NCBI RefSeq assembly: GCF_001644195.2 | Contig: NZ_LWBL02000040.1 | Location: 62,001-126,000, forward strand | Reading direction: 5' to 3' | DNA from: Bacillus marinisedimentorum | Lineage (GTDB): Bacteria > Bacillota > Bacilli > Bacillales > Bacillaceae_O | Length of the DNA stretch: 64,000 nt | Part shown: piece after piece, positions 8,796 to 16,641 of the stretch | Position numbering within the stretch: position 1 is the stretch's first letter | Layout: the number at the start of each line of letters is the position of its first letter | The notes under the pieces: model-generated | Told to the model about the DNA's origin: nothing | Databases searched by the model: none | Seen by the model: the letters and a program-made list of their open reading frames with translations, nothing else | Position numbers and translations under genes: made by a program

Positions 8796-8921
8796 CTATT
8801 CCCTCCTCATTATTCTTTTTGCCGAAAGGCTCATCCTGCGGGCACACATGGCGGCGATGAAGGTGGTCATCACCAACCGCAGCACCCGGGCCTTATCAGT
8901 CTGCCGTCCCTGTTCGATCAT
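8796..8921 (-). CDS. Possible 41-residue upstream ORF
   Basis: An ATG at 8921 opens 41 codons ending in TAG at 8796-8798, inside the ribosome site of the cysteine-rich small gene. The peptide has a hydrophobic middle (LRLVMTTFIAAMCA) and a very basic tail. No good Shine-Dalgarno precedes it. It could be a coupled leader ORF or an accidental frame in a 5' UTR. Confidence 0.3.
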   Translation of the reverse strand: MIEQGRQTDKARVLRLVMTTFIAAMCARRMSLSAKRIMRRE

Positions 8922-8945
8922 AGGATTAAAGAACTTGTTATGTTA

Positions 8946-8973
8946 ATGATAACACCTTTCAATTTACAGTCAA
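8946..8973 (-). promoter_or_regulatory. Sigma-A-type promoter for the small cysteine-rich gene
   Basis: On the minus strand, TTGACT (8973-8968) and TATCAT (8951-8946) are 16 bases apart. The -10 region lies in the partial dyad TGTTA-ATGA-TAACA, a possible operator. Confidence 0.55.
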
Positions 8974-9127
8974 TACTATATTATAATTATTTTAATTAAC
9001 GTTGTTTATCAATGCGGTGACTACCTATAAACATATTGGGATTTTTGGAATGTAAAGGCTATTTTTATGAAGTTATGTTGTACTGCTTTAGATAAGAAAC
9101 AGAATCTCAATTGAGAATTAGGGGGTT

Positions 9128-9170
9128 CGACAAATTCCGGCAGGTGCCTGTCACCTGCCGGAATTTGTCG
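9128..9170. repeat. Perfect 19-bp inverted repeat built on the GGTGCCTGTCAC unit
   Basis: CGACAAATTCCGGCAGGTG and its exact reverse complement flank a five-base loop, CCTGT. The centre is the dispersed repeat GGTGCCTGTCACC. No T-run follows, so it is a palindrome rather than a classical terminator. It lies about 75 bases before the RDD-protein gene in a 320-base stretch (8922-9243) that otherwise shows only the promoter above and AT-rich sequence. Confidence 0.85.
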
Positions 9171-9243
9171 TTAAACTTTCCTGCGGTTTCTGCCGATATA
9201 AAAGGTCAAGATGCCCTGAATATAAAGAGAAGGGGGAAGGGAA

Positions 9244-9804
9244 ATGTATTGTTCTCAGTGCGGATCAAGGATTGAGAAAGATGCGAAGTTTTGTTTTAAG
9301 TGCGGGAAGAAGATCGAGGTTCCACAGGAGGAAATCGCGCTGAGCGAGTCGGCGGCAGCGGTGGCGGCTGACCGGCCTTATCGGAATACTGCTGAAGCGG
9401 ACCCCGAAGCATATCAGGAAGATGAAAAGCGGTATGCCGGGTTCTGGGCCCGGGTCGGAGCCGTTATTATCGATTCGGTCATCTGGGTGGCATTTTCGGT
9501 GTCGGTTGCCTTTTTGCCTATAGATGAAGAGTTATACGGAGTGATGGGGTTTTTCATCGCCTGGATGTATTATGCGCTGCTGGAAAGTTCTGCATGGCAG
9601 GGAACAATCGGCAAGTTGGCGATGGGGATTGCGGTTACGGATATGAATGGGAATCGGATTTCGTTTATCAGGGCAACATTCAGGTATTTTTTCCATTTGT
9701 TATCAGCCCTGACCATGATGATCGGGTACTTGATGGCCGCATTCACTCCGAAAAGGCAGGCGCTGCATGACATCGTGTGCCGCTGTATGGTTTTGAAAAA
9801 ATAA
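9244..9804 (+). CDS. Zinc-ribbon RDD-family membrane protein
   Basis: It starts at an ATG after AGAAGGGGGAAGGG. The N-terminus is a double-zinc-ribbon knuckle (YCSQCGS...FCFKCGKK), followed by an acidic linker. From about residue 76 there is an RDD domain (YAGFWARVGAVIIDSVIW, then TIGKLAMGIAVTDMNG) with three hydrophobic segments, ending RQALHDIVC. RDD proteins are small integral membrane proteins; some affect ion homeostasis. The ankyrin-repeat gene starts 18 bases downstream, so the two form an operon. Confidence 0.9.
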   Translation: MYCSQCGSRIEKDAKFCFKCGKKIEVPQEEIALSESAAAVAADRPYRNTAEADPEAYQEDEKRYAGFWARVGAVIIDSVIWVAFSVSVAFLPIDEELYGVMGFFIAWMYYALLESSAWQGTIGKLAMGIAVTDMNGNRISFIRATFRYFFHLLSALTMMIGYLMAAFTPKRQALHDIVCRCMVLKK

Positions 9805-9822
9805 CGAACAGGGGAGCAGGAA

Positions 9823-10986
9823 ATGGCACGTTTTATCTTATTTTTGGCCGTCGCCGTATCGACCATCCTGGGAGCGGTGATGATTTCGGATACGAATGGG
9901 GTAACGGGCTCTGTGGACAATTCGTTTTTCAGCGAATCCCGGCAGACGTATATGATCGCCCACAGGCACTTTGGAAGCGGCCCGGGTGTCGGCAGCAAAG
10001 AGGTTAAAAAGTTTGAAGAGTACATAACGGATTATGAGAGCAGTGAATTGACCGGTGAAGAGGCAGAAGTGTACAGGCTGATCGTCCAGATTATTTTGGA
10101 TGTGAAAGATCATGATGAAGCCGGTAAGGCGCTGGATGCTGCAAGGCAAACAGATGACCGGGAGACGGGACAGTACAGTATTGAGATAATGAGGGATGCA
10201 ATCGGCACGTTTCTTCTGCACCGGCAGGAACTGGGCAGATACATGAAATTGCCGGACTTCGAGCGTCGTGCCGGGCAAGATGATTTGGCGGTTGGGGAAG
10301 AAAGCGGCGGTGAAGAAGAGCGTCAGTCAGTCGAAGCCGAACCGCCGGAAGAAACGCAGGAAGAAACACAGGCAGAAGCAACGGCAGAACCTGATAAAAG
10401 CAACGCTGCTGGAATCCAGGCGGAAAAACCTGATACTGCTGAGGCGCCAGTGACGGAAATGGATTTGTATGAAGCCATTGACGCAGGTGACATAGACGGT
10501 GTCAGGGATATGCTGGATCAGGAACTGAATGTGAATATCGATCTAGCCGGCACACGCCCGTTGTTGAAAGCGGTCTGGTTTGGCGAGATTGGAATTGCGG
10601 GGCTGCTTCTTGAAGCAGGTGCCGACCCCGATTTGGGAAGTGCCCAAGAGGATTTCATACCGCTCGAGGCAGCAGTGGAGAATCCGCCGCCTGCAAAAAA
10701 CAAACCAAAGTCAGACGAGGAGCGGGTGAAGCTTGTCAGTCTCCTTCTGGAACATGGTGCCGACCCGAACGTTGTGAGTGACAACACGGATATCGACGGG
10801 CGGGAAACGACTGTCTTGACCCGGGCAATCGAGCTTGACTCGCCGGGGGTTGTCAGGCTGCTTCTTGAAAACGGAGCCAATCCGAACCTTATCGTAAATG
10901 ACGGCGAGACTGCACTCTCGATTGCTGAAAAGAACCGCCTGGAATCAATTGCAGAGCTGTTGAGGGGATATGGGGCGTATAACTGA
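9823..10986 (+). CDS. Ankyrin-repeat protein with N-terminal membrane anchor
   Basis: It has 387 residues, with GGGAGCAGGAA before the ATG. Residues 1-20 (FILFLAVAVSTILGAVMI) form a signal anchor. About residues 150-210 are a glutamate-rich linker. The C-terminal half has ankyrin units with LLLEAGADPDLGS, LLLEHGADPNVVSD and LLLENGANPNLIVNDG. It is probably membrane-tethered with the ankyrin domain as a protein-binding module. Its partner may be the RDD protein encoded just upstream. Confidence 0.87.
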   Translation: MARFILFLAVAVSTILGAVMISDTNGVTGSVDNSFFSESRQTYMIAHRHFGSGPGVGSKEVKKFEEYITDYESSELTGEEAEVYRLIVQIILDVKDHDEAGKALDAARQTDDRETGQYSIEIMRDAIGTFLLHRQELGRYMKLPDFERRAGQDDLAVGEESGGEEERQSVEAEPPEETQEETQAEATAEPDKSNAAGIQAEKPDTAEAPVTEMDLYEAIDAGDIDGVRDMLDQELNVNIDLAGTRPLLKAVWFGEIGIAGLLLEAGADPDLGSAQEDFIPLEAAVENPPPAKNKPKSDEERVKLVSLLLEHGADPNVVSDNTDIDGRETTVLTRAIELDSPGVVRLLLENGANPNLIVNDGETALSIAEKNRLESIAELLRGYGAYN

Positions 10987-10996
10987 ATCGGATACT

Positions 10997-11028
10997 TGCC
11001 TGGCAATTAACGTTGCCAGGCATTTTTA
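10997..11028 (+). terminator. Rho-independent terminator
   Basis: TGCCTGGCAA pairs with TTGCCAGGCA, followed by TTTTT, directly after the ankyrin-protein gene. Confidence 0.85.
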
Positions 11029-11149
11029 TGCTGTCTGGAGCCGGAGGCCATTCATTGCAGGTGAAAGACCCTCAACGGAAATGGGATACTTTGTAAAATA
11101 ATAATTGAGGTTCGGGCATACTGGTTAATGGACAAATTTTAAAAGGGAT

Positions 11150-12655
11150 GTGCTTGAGCTAATGACTTCCAACCGAGCGCTAAAAAAAGGATTCCTGATC
11201 ACGTTGATTGGCATGCTCGCATTGTTTGCGTGTTACAGCCCGGGAAAATTAGGTTTTGCTGCAGAGTATGAAGAAACGGATACACTGCATAAAAAGATAG
11301 GCGCCATTTTAGATGACCCGCTTCTTGATGGGGCGATTGCTGGAGTATGTGTCCGGAAGGCAGATGATGGCGAGCTGCTTTATTCCCATTTTGGCGATAT
11401 TCGGCTGCATCCAGCTTCCAATATGAAACTATTGACGGGAGCGGCTGCACTGGATCTGCTCGGTCCGGACTATCGGTTCTCCACGGAAGTGCTGACGGAC
11501 GGAAAAATGAAGGGCGATGTGCTGGAGGGGAATGTATATCTGAAGGGGAAAGGAGATCCCACACTGCTGAAAGAGGATATGGACCGGTTTGCGAATGATT
11601 TGAAGGAAAAAGGGATTCGCACGATTAAGGGTGACCTTGTCGGTGATGACAGCTGGTATGATGATGAACGGCTGTCACAGGATTTGAACTGGTCTGATGA
11701 GTCGAATTATACGGGAGCACAGGTTTCGGCACTGACCCTCTCGCCGAATGACGATTTTGATGCAGGATCGGTAATCGTTACGATAAGGCCGGGTGAAAAA
11801 CGGGGCGGGAAGCCTGAAGTGGAACTGACGCCGGAAACGGATTATGTCACCATCATCAATAACGCCAGGACTGCCGGGAAGAAGGAGCGAAAACGTATCT
11901 CCATTGAACGTGAACATGGCACTAACAATATTGTCATAGAAGGAACAATACCTCTCGGAGGAAAGCAATCAACATCATGGGTGGCGGTCTGGGAGCCGAC
12001 CGGGTATGCATTGTCTGTTTTTAAGCAGGCTCTGGAAAAACAGGGGATAAGGTTGAGGGGTGATTCGGAAATGCAGTCCGGCATCACGCCCGAGGATGCT
12101 GCCGTGCTGGCGAAGAAGCAGTCCATGCGTTTGACAGATCTTATGGTTCCATTCATGAAACTGAGCAACAATGGCCACGGTGAAACTCTGGTGAAAGAGA
12201 TCGGAAAAGCGGCCAAGAAGGAAGGCAGCTGGGAACAAGGCCTTGCAGCGATGAAAGAAAATCTTCAAACCTACGGAGTGAATACAGGCACAGTGTCACT
12301 TCGGGATGGGTCGGGAATGTCACACAAAAATATGATCCCGGCAAATGAGCTTTCCAGATTGCTTTTTTCAATCCAGGATAAAAGCTGGTTCCCGGCATTT
12401 GAGAAATCGCTGCCGGCAGCGGGCGAACATGATCGCCTTTCAGGAGGCACGCTGCGCAACAGAATGGCCCTGGTGCCGTTAAAAGGCAATCTGAAGGCAA
12501 AGACCGGGTCACTTACCGGGGTTTCCGCCCTCAGCGGTTATGTCACGAACAAAGATGGAGAGAAATTGATTTTCTCAATCCTGATCAACAACTATATCGG
12601 CCGCTCCGTTGATGAAGTGGAAGATGCGATTGTGGCGGAGCTGGCCGGTATGTAG
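11150..12655 (+). CDS. dacB: D-alanyl-D-alanine carboxypeptidase/endopeptidase, PBP4 (S13) family
   Basis: The start is uncertain between GTG 11150 and ATG 11162, because AAAAGGG lies two bases from the first and fourteen from the second. A signal peptide (FLITLIGMLALFACYS) is followed by the serine motif SNMK (S90, K93 counting from 11150), then LSNNGHGE as SxN and KAKTGSLTG as KTG, in the correct order. The large insert between SxxK and SxN is typical of peptidase S13. It should trim or cleave peptidoglycan stem peptides outside the membrane. All catalytic residues are present. The dacB symbol is by family. Confidence 0.93.
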   Translation: MLELMTSNRALKKGFLITLIGMLALFACYSPGKLGFAAEYEETDTLHKKIGAILDDPLLDGAIAGVCVRKADDGELLYSHFGDIRLHPASNMKLLTGAAALDLLGPDYRFSTEVLTDGKMKGDVLEGNVYLKGKGDPTLLKEDMDRFANDLKEKGIRTIKGDLVGDDSWYDDERLSQDLNWSDESNYTGAQVSALTLSPNDDFDAGSVIVTIRPGEKRGGKPEVELTPETDYVTIINNARTAGKKERKRISIEREHGTNNIVIEGTIPLGGKQSTSWVAVWEPTGYALSVFKQALEKQGIRLRGDSEMQSGITPEDAAVLAKKQSMRLTDLMVPFMKLSNNGHGETLVKEIGKAAKKEGSWEQGLAAMKENLQTYGVNTGTVSLRDGSGMSHKNMIPANELSRLLFSIQDKSWFPAFEKSLPAAGEHDRLSGGTLRNRMALVPLKGNLKAKTGSLTGVSALSGYVTNKDGEKLIFSILINNYIGRSVDEVEDAIVAELAGM

Positions 12656-12663
12656 AGTGTTAT

Positions 12664-12720
12664 AAAAGGTTCCTGTCTCCCGCGTGTGCCAATGATGCAC
12701 GATGGAACAGGAACATTTTT
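12664..12720 (+). terminator. Terminator-like hairpin after the PBP4 gene
   Basis: GTTCCTGT and ACAGGAAC form the outer stem, with GTG/CAC pairs inside and ATTTTT after. The inner stem is imperfect. Confidence 0.6.
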
Positions 12721-12855
12721 ATCGACAAAACCCGACGAGTGACAGCGTATAATGGCAAATAGGTCAAGTGACGTTTTTGCCTAAAAAAGGCCGACCTTAA
12801 GTAAAACCCCAATTCATGATTTTTTTGAAGGTTCAACTATCACAGAATGTATAAT

Positions 12856-13040
12856 GGAGCTTCTCTACAACGTGAAAAGGATCTTGCTTTTTTCTTCCTA
12901 CAGAGGATACCACCTAGTAAATATAAGCTTTGGGTTTCACGTATTATTCGTACTTGTAGGACAAGATCCATAACGCTGTCACACGAGGTCAGAGCCTCAG
13001 GCACCAAATACAATGTAATCTTACGTCCTAGAGAAGCCCC
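12856..13040 (-). ncRNA. Putative bridge RNA of the IS110/IS1111 element
   Basis: Read 13040 to 12856, this 185-nt segment is closed by GGGGCUUCUCUA and UAGAGAAGCUCC, twelve pairs with one G-U. A first internal loop holds GGUGCCUG (13005-12998), identical to the left target half plus core, then a GAGG/CCUC hairpin, then GUGACAG (12982-12976), complementary to the right target half CTGTCAC. A second stem, CCUACA/UGUAGG (12960-12955 and 12902-12897), encloses AAUACG and UUUACUAG. These partly match the joined element ends, ATTATACG-CT-AGTATAG. The layout matches the target- and donor-binding loops described for IS110 bridge RNAs. The position 3' of the transposase fits the IS1111 group. No promoter was assigned, and the ends are set by the closing stem. 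Confidence 0.8.
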
Positions 13041-13119
13041 TTTTTAACTAAATAACGAGTCAAAAGCTTTAGATACGGTTGATTGGTTAAGTTGCTTACA
13101 AAAGGCACATTTTACGCAT

Positions 13120-14520
13120 TTAACAGGTTTGTGAAACGACGAATTTTTCATAAAAATATTGGCAGTTTTTCTTATGCAGTTTCTTGCTTAGTTCATCGTA
13201 TAAGCTGTAATTTTCTTGGTCGGTATGGTACAGGTTCTGATGACGGATCATGGAAAAGGCCAGGCGTATCATTCGGTTTCCAAGGGCAATATAGGCCTGT
13301 CCAGGGTGTTTCCCTCGGTCTTTAAGGGCAATGTAACGCTTCTTCATTTCGGGGTTGTTCACCGCCAGAGACTTCCCTACCTGATAGACAATATTCCGGA
13401 AGGCCCTCCGGCCTTGTTTGGAAACGGCATAGTATGAAGGGGTTCGCCCACCAGACTGTTTCACAATAGGGTTTGTCCCAGCCATCTTAATGAGTTGCCC
13501 AGCATGATCAAAATCCGTGATATCGCCCATTTCCGCGAATAGTTCAGCCCCTGTTACAAGTCCAATCCCTGATACACTAAGGGTGACTGCCCCCTCTGTT
13601 TGAACAAATAAATCTTCAATCTCGCGTTCCAATTCCTTAATTTGTGTATCCAGTAAATCCAATTGGTCCAACTTTTGGTTGAGCAGGAACTGCTCTGCCT
13701 CAAGAAATTCCTTTGGCTGTGAGATGGAGTGCTCGGCTAATTCCAATAACATTTCGATACTGTCGTCCCTCATCTTCAAATTATGCTTTTTAGAAAGTTT
13801 GCGTAATCCCCTTGATCCGAGAGTAAGAATGTCAGTCGGATGAAGGTGATGCCGCATGAGATAGCGGGGCGCTTTACCAAATAGCTTACTAAAGGGCTTA
13901 ATATGCTTTCTCTTATCATCCATCCACACGGTCTTCCCTTGAAATTCACGGAATATATGATCCAAATGAACACGAATCATATTTTGTGTGGCGGAACGCT
14001 GTTTAACCAGTTCCCGACGGGAACGTGTCAGCTTTCGCAAGCTATGATGTATGCCAACGGCCAGCTCACTTGATGTACCACGGCCATGTATGATTGTTTG
14101 AACGATTGCCATCAAATCCAGATTATCGGTCTTGGATCCATTTAACAGCATTTGGCGCTCCTGGGCAGTGCTGGCTGAGTTCACTATCCGGACATGATAG
14201 CCCTCTGAATGGAAACGCCGGACCAAATCCTCGTAATAGTGACCGGTTGTCTCAATTCCCACAATGACCTCTTTCATGCCCCTGTTACTCTTCTCAGTCT
14301 CAATAAGCTCTCTTAGTTTCTCTATGCCTGTTAGTGAAGCATCAAACTCAAATGGTTTAACAAAAATATCCCCATAGAAGTTACAGATCATAGCCTTATG
14401 TGTATACTTCGCTGCATCAATAGCCACCACCAACAAATGATCAGTACCTGTATTGCGTATGAATTCTGCCCATCGACTTCCGTTTTTGCCTTGAATGTGA
14501 TTGAATAATGAATAAGCCAC
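13120..14520 (-). CDS. IS110-family transposase (DEDD recombinase)
   Basis: The frame opens at GTG 14529, but AAGGAG overlaps it. The GTG at 14520 has eight bases spacing, giving 466 residues. The N-terminal RuvC-like part has VVAIDAAKYTH (D), VGIETTGHYYE (E) and KTDNLDLMAI (D), consistent with the DEDD catalytic set. A helical middle (about 250-310) precedes the C-terminal Tnp_20-like domain with SVSGIGLVTGAELFAEMGD and AGTNPIVKQSGG, containing the family's serine region. The gene is intact, so the element may still be active. Its only partner is the non-coding segment downstream. Confidence 0.93.
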   Translation of the reverse strand: MAYSLFNHIQGKNGSRWAEFIRNTGTDHLLVVAIDAAKYTHKAMICNFYGDIFVKPFEFDASLTGIEKLRELIETEKSNRGMKEVIVGIETTGHYYEDLVRRFHSEGYHVRIVNSASTAQERQMLLNGSKTDNLDLMAIVQTIIHGRGTSSELAVGIHHSLRKLTRSRRELVKQRSATQNMIRVHLDHIFREFQGKTVWMDDKRKHIKPFSKLFGKAPRYLMRHHLHPTDILTLGSRGLRKLSKKHNLKMRDDSIEMLLELAEHSISQPKEFLEAEQFLLNQKLDQLDLLDTQIKELEREIEDLFVQTEGAVTLSVSGIGLVTGAELFAEMGDITDFDHAGQLIKMAGTNPIVKQSGGRTPSYYAVSKQGRRAFRNIVYQVGKSLAVNNPEMKKRYIALKDRGKHPGQAYIALGNRMIRLAFSMIRHQNLYHTDQENYSLYDELSKKLHKKNCQYFYEKFVVSQTC

Positions 14521-14639
14521 CGTTTTCACTCCTTGGTTGGGATTAGTAATTGGAAGTTCTGTGATAGGTACTTCTATATTACGTGAAAATGGTGGCCTTT
14601 TTTATTGTTTTAATCTATTTACTATACTAGGCACTACGT

Positions 14640-14711
14640 CAAGGCCGACAAAACCCGACGAGTGACAGGCACCACGTCAAGGCCGACAAAACCCGACAGG
14701 TGACAGGCACC
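14640..14711 (+). repeat. Two tandem copies of the CGACAAAACCCGAC-GTGACAGGCACC repeat
   Basis: Two units of about 38 bases (GTGACAGGCACC at 14662 and 14700), each preceded by AAGGCCGACAAAACCCGAC, directly abut the right end of the IS. With the half copy at 12722-12745, the locus had at least three tandem units before insertion. Confidence 0.85.
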
Positions 14712-14734
14712 CCGCCCGGGCACTAAGCCAGCAT

Positions 14735-15802
14735 CTATCTGACATACTCCCTTTTCCTCACCCATACATAAATGACGCCAAGAAAGAATAGCATCCCGCC
14801 GTATCCGACAGCGGGGTACAAGTATTTTACCATTGTGGAGAAGCCAAGTTGGCCGAGGGCGAGGGTGACGGCAACAGAGCCGATGATCACCCAGATCTGG
14901 GGGATTCTTTTAATAAATGCGGTCCGCTGAATGAAGCCGTATAGACATCCTACAGCTGTGGTGTAGACCGCACCGAACAGCAAAACAGCAAACCCGATTT
15001 GAATGCCTGGCCCCATGGTGGCAGCGATGTTGATCATCGGCACTTCCGTATTCGCGACGTAGGTCATGTTCGTAAGGACGGTGAAGTAAATGGCCAGTAC
15101 GCCGAGGCCGAGACCAAGCCCTCCTGCAAGGGCCCCCTTGAATAACTGCTGTTTGTTTACCGCTCTTGCCCCCATCGGCGCAAGCACCGCAATACCGATG
15201 ACGATGTTATAGGAGACATAGTTGATTGAGGATATGCCCCAGTTTGGCGCGGCCCCCTCCAGCTGTGCAGCCAGGTTGATTTCTTCATCCGTAATCGGAT
15301 TGGTCGCAAAACTGTAAATCGAAATGAACAAAACCGATAAAAGCAGAAACGGCACGACATAACTGATGGCCTTCACCACACCTTTCGTTCCGGTGAGAAC
15401 TGTGACCAATGTCAGGAACGCCATGAGGATGGTCCCCCAAACGGCAGGCAGCTGCAATTGCTCATCGAAGATTGCCCCTGCGCCGGCGATCATTGCAGCC
15501 AGGCCGCCAAACAGGAAGAGTGTGATGATCATGTCGATCACGGATCCGAACAGTTTGCCGTTTGTAAAGCGGACGATATCCACGTGGGAGGTTGCCTGCA
15601 ATTTGTTGCCGAGCATCAATATCGAATAACTGAAAAAGAAAAACAGGAAAGTGGCAAGCGCCACCCCCCAGAGTCCAGTCCATCCATATGCGCTGAAAAA
15701 TAAAAGCACTTCCTGCCCGGATGCGAATCCGGCTCCGACAAGAGTGCCGATAAAAGTCGATGCGATTAAAAAGGTATTCAATGAAGGCGCCTTTTCTTCC
15801 AT
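14735..15802 (-). CDS. ykvI: YkvI-family membrane transporter
   Basis: It has 355 residues and about ten hydrophobic segments. The N-terminus reads FIGTLVGAGFASGQEVLLFF, a glycine-rich broken first helix typical of LeuT-fold (APC superfamily) carriers. AMIAGAGAIFDEQ and a C-terminal YPAVGYGGMLFFLG also fit Bacillus YkvI. It is expected in the cytoplasmic membrane as a secondary transporter of unknown substrate, possibly an amino acid. It faces the divergent thioesterase gene at 15983. GGTTGGGATC precedes the ATG. Confidence 0.82.
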   Translation of the reverse strand: MEEKAPSLNTFLIASTFIGTLVGAGFASGQEVLLFFSAYGWTGLWGVALATFLFFFFSYSILMLGNKLQATSHVDIVRFTNGKLFGSVIDMIITLFLFGGLAAMIAGAGAIFDEQLQLPAVWGTILMAFLTLVTVLTGTKGVVKAISYVVPFLLLSVLFISIYSFATNPITDEEINLAAQLEGAAPNWGISSINYVSYNIVIGIAVLAPMGARAVNKQQLFKGALAGGLGLGLGVLAIYFTVLTNMTYVANTEVPMINIAATMGPGIQIGFAVLLFGAVYTTAVGCLYGFIQRTAFIKRIPQIWVIIGSVAVTLALGQLGFSTMVKYLYPAVGYGGMLFFLGVIYVWVRKREYVR

Positions 15803-15982
15803 ATTTAGATCCCAACCTTGTTTTTTCCTTAGTTTTTGCGTTAAAGTTTTAATTTATGTAGCGGACCATCGAATCGCCAGGAGAATGCAAAAACACTTGA
15901 AGAATTCCAGAAGGTATATCTATTATAGATGTAAGCGCATTCATCGAGTTATTTTGAAACATTAACAAAGGGAGTGGATGAA

Positions 15983-16459
15983 ATGAAGGAAACAGACCAA
16001 AAAGCGATTCAAGACATTTATCCGGATGACTTTGCCTGGTGTTATGGCTGCGGGCGTTTGAATGAGAGCGGCCACCATTTCCGGACCCGCTGGGATGGCG
16101 ATAAGACGGTGACCGAGTATACACCTGAGCCTGAGCATACAGCAATACCGGGTTTCGTCTATGGAGGCCTCATTGCTTCATTAATCGATTGTCATGGGAC
16201 GGGGTCCGCCGCTCTGGCGCTGCACCGGAAAAACGGACATGAGGCGGGGGATGGAGCATTGCCGCCCCGTTTTGTCACAGCTTCCCTTCATGTCGACTAC
16301 CTGAAGCCGACACCGCATGGAACTGCACTGAAAGCTGTCGGGTCAGTCGAAGAGGTCCATCCGAAGAAATGGAAAGTGTACGTTGATGTCTATGCAGGGG
16401 AAACGCTTTGTGTAAAAGGGGAAGTCGTTGCTGTTGTCATGCCTGAGTCTTTTCGTTAA
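15983..16459 (+). CDS. Hotdog-fold thioesterase (PaaI-like)
   Basis: A GTG at 15974 is in frame, but AAAGGGAG eight bases before the ATG at 15983 favours that start, giving 158 residues. The motif FVYGGLIASLIDCHGTGSA is the hotdog central helix with the acidic residue (D) used for acyl-CoA hydrolysis. RFVTASLHVDYLKPTP and GEVVAVVMPE complete the fold. An N-terminal CYGCG pair precedes it. The product should be cytosolic and cleave a small acyl- or aryl-CoA. Single-gene unit. Confidence 0.87.
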   Translation: MKETDQKAIQDIYPDDFAWCYGCGRLNESGHHFRTRWDGDKTVTEYTPEPEHTAIPGFVYGGLIASLIDCHGTGSAALALHRKNGHEAGDGALPPRFVTASLHVDYLKPTPHGTALKAVGSVEEVHPKKWKVYVDVYAGETLCVKGEVVAVVMPESFR

Positions 16460-16557
16460 AGCCCTGCCACATGCCGAATCGTTTTGTCTACACATAATAC
16501 CCGGTCTGTCTATACGGAAGATGGCCGGGGTCATTTTCTATCGACAAAACCTGACAA

Positions 16558-16569
16558 GTGACAGACACC
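16558..16569 (-). repeat. Variant GGTGCCTGTCAC repeat copy
   Basis: GTGACAGACACC after CGACAAAACCTGACAA differs from the consensus by one base and lies in the 180-base gap before the luciferase-like gene. Confidence 0.65.
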
Positions 16570-16641
16570 TCGCAAGCACTATATTTTTGAAAGCAGCCTC
16601 CTGATGCTAAAATTGTTTGTAATAGTAAAAGGAGGAATATC

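Larger units (their letters stand above)
12746..14630 (-). mobile_element. IS110/IS1111-type insertion sequence in the dispersed repeat
   Basis: Left of the element the repeat reads CGACGAGTGACAG, up to 12745. To the right it resumes with GCACTACGTCAAGG at 14631. Joined, they recreate GTGACAGGCACTACG, which matches the intact repeats at 14662 and elsewhere with one change. AG is present at both junctions (12744-12745 and 14629-14630), which is CT when read in the transposase sense. There are no terminal inverted repeats and no longer target duplication, as expected for IS110 elements, which recombine at a dinucleotide core. The element is about 1.9 kb and carries one transposase gene and 374 bases of non-coding sequence after it. 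Confidence 0.87.

Noticed and set aside
8981-8995. TTATAATTATTTTAA as a PerR/Fur box
   Set aside because: One mismatch to the consensus, but the region is AT-rich enough for a chance match. Kept only as a hint in a finding.
12746-14630. Terminal inverted repeats and a target duplication for the IS
   Set aside because: Ends compared directly show no inverted repeats and only the AG dinucleotide on both sides, as in IS110 elements.
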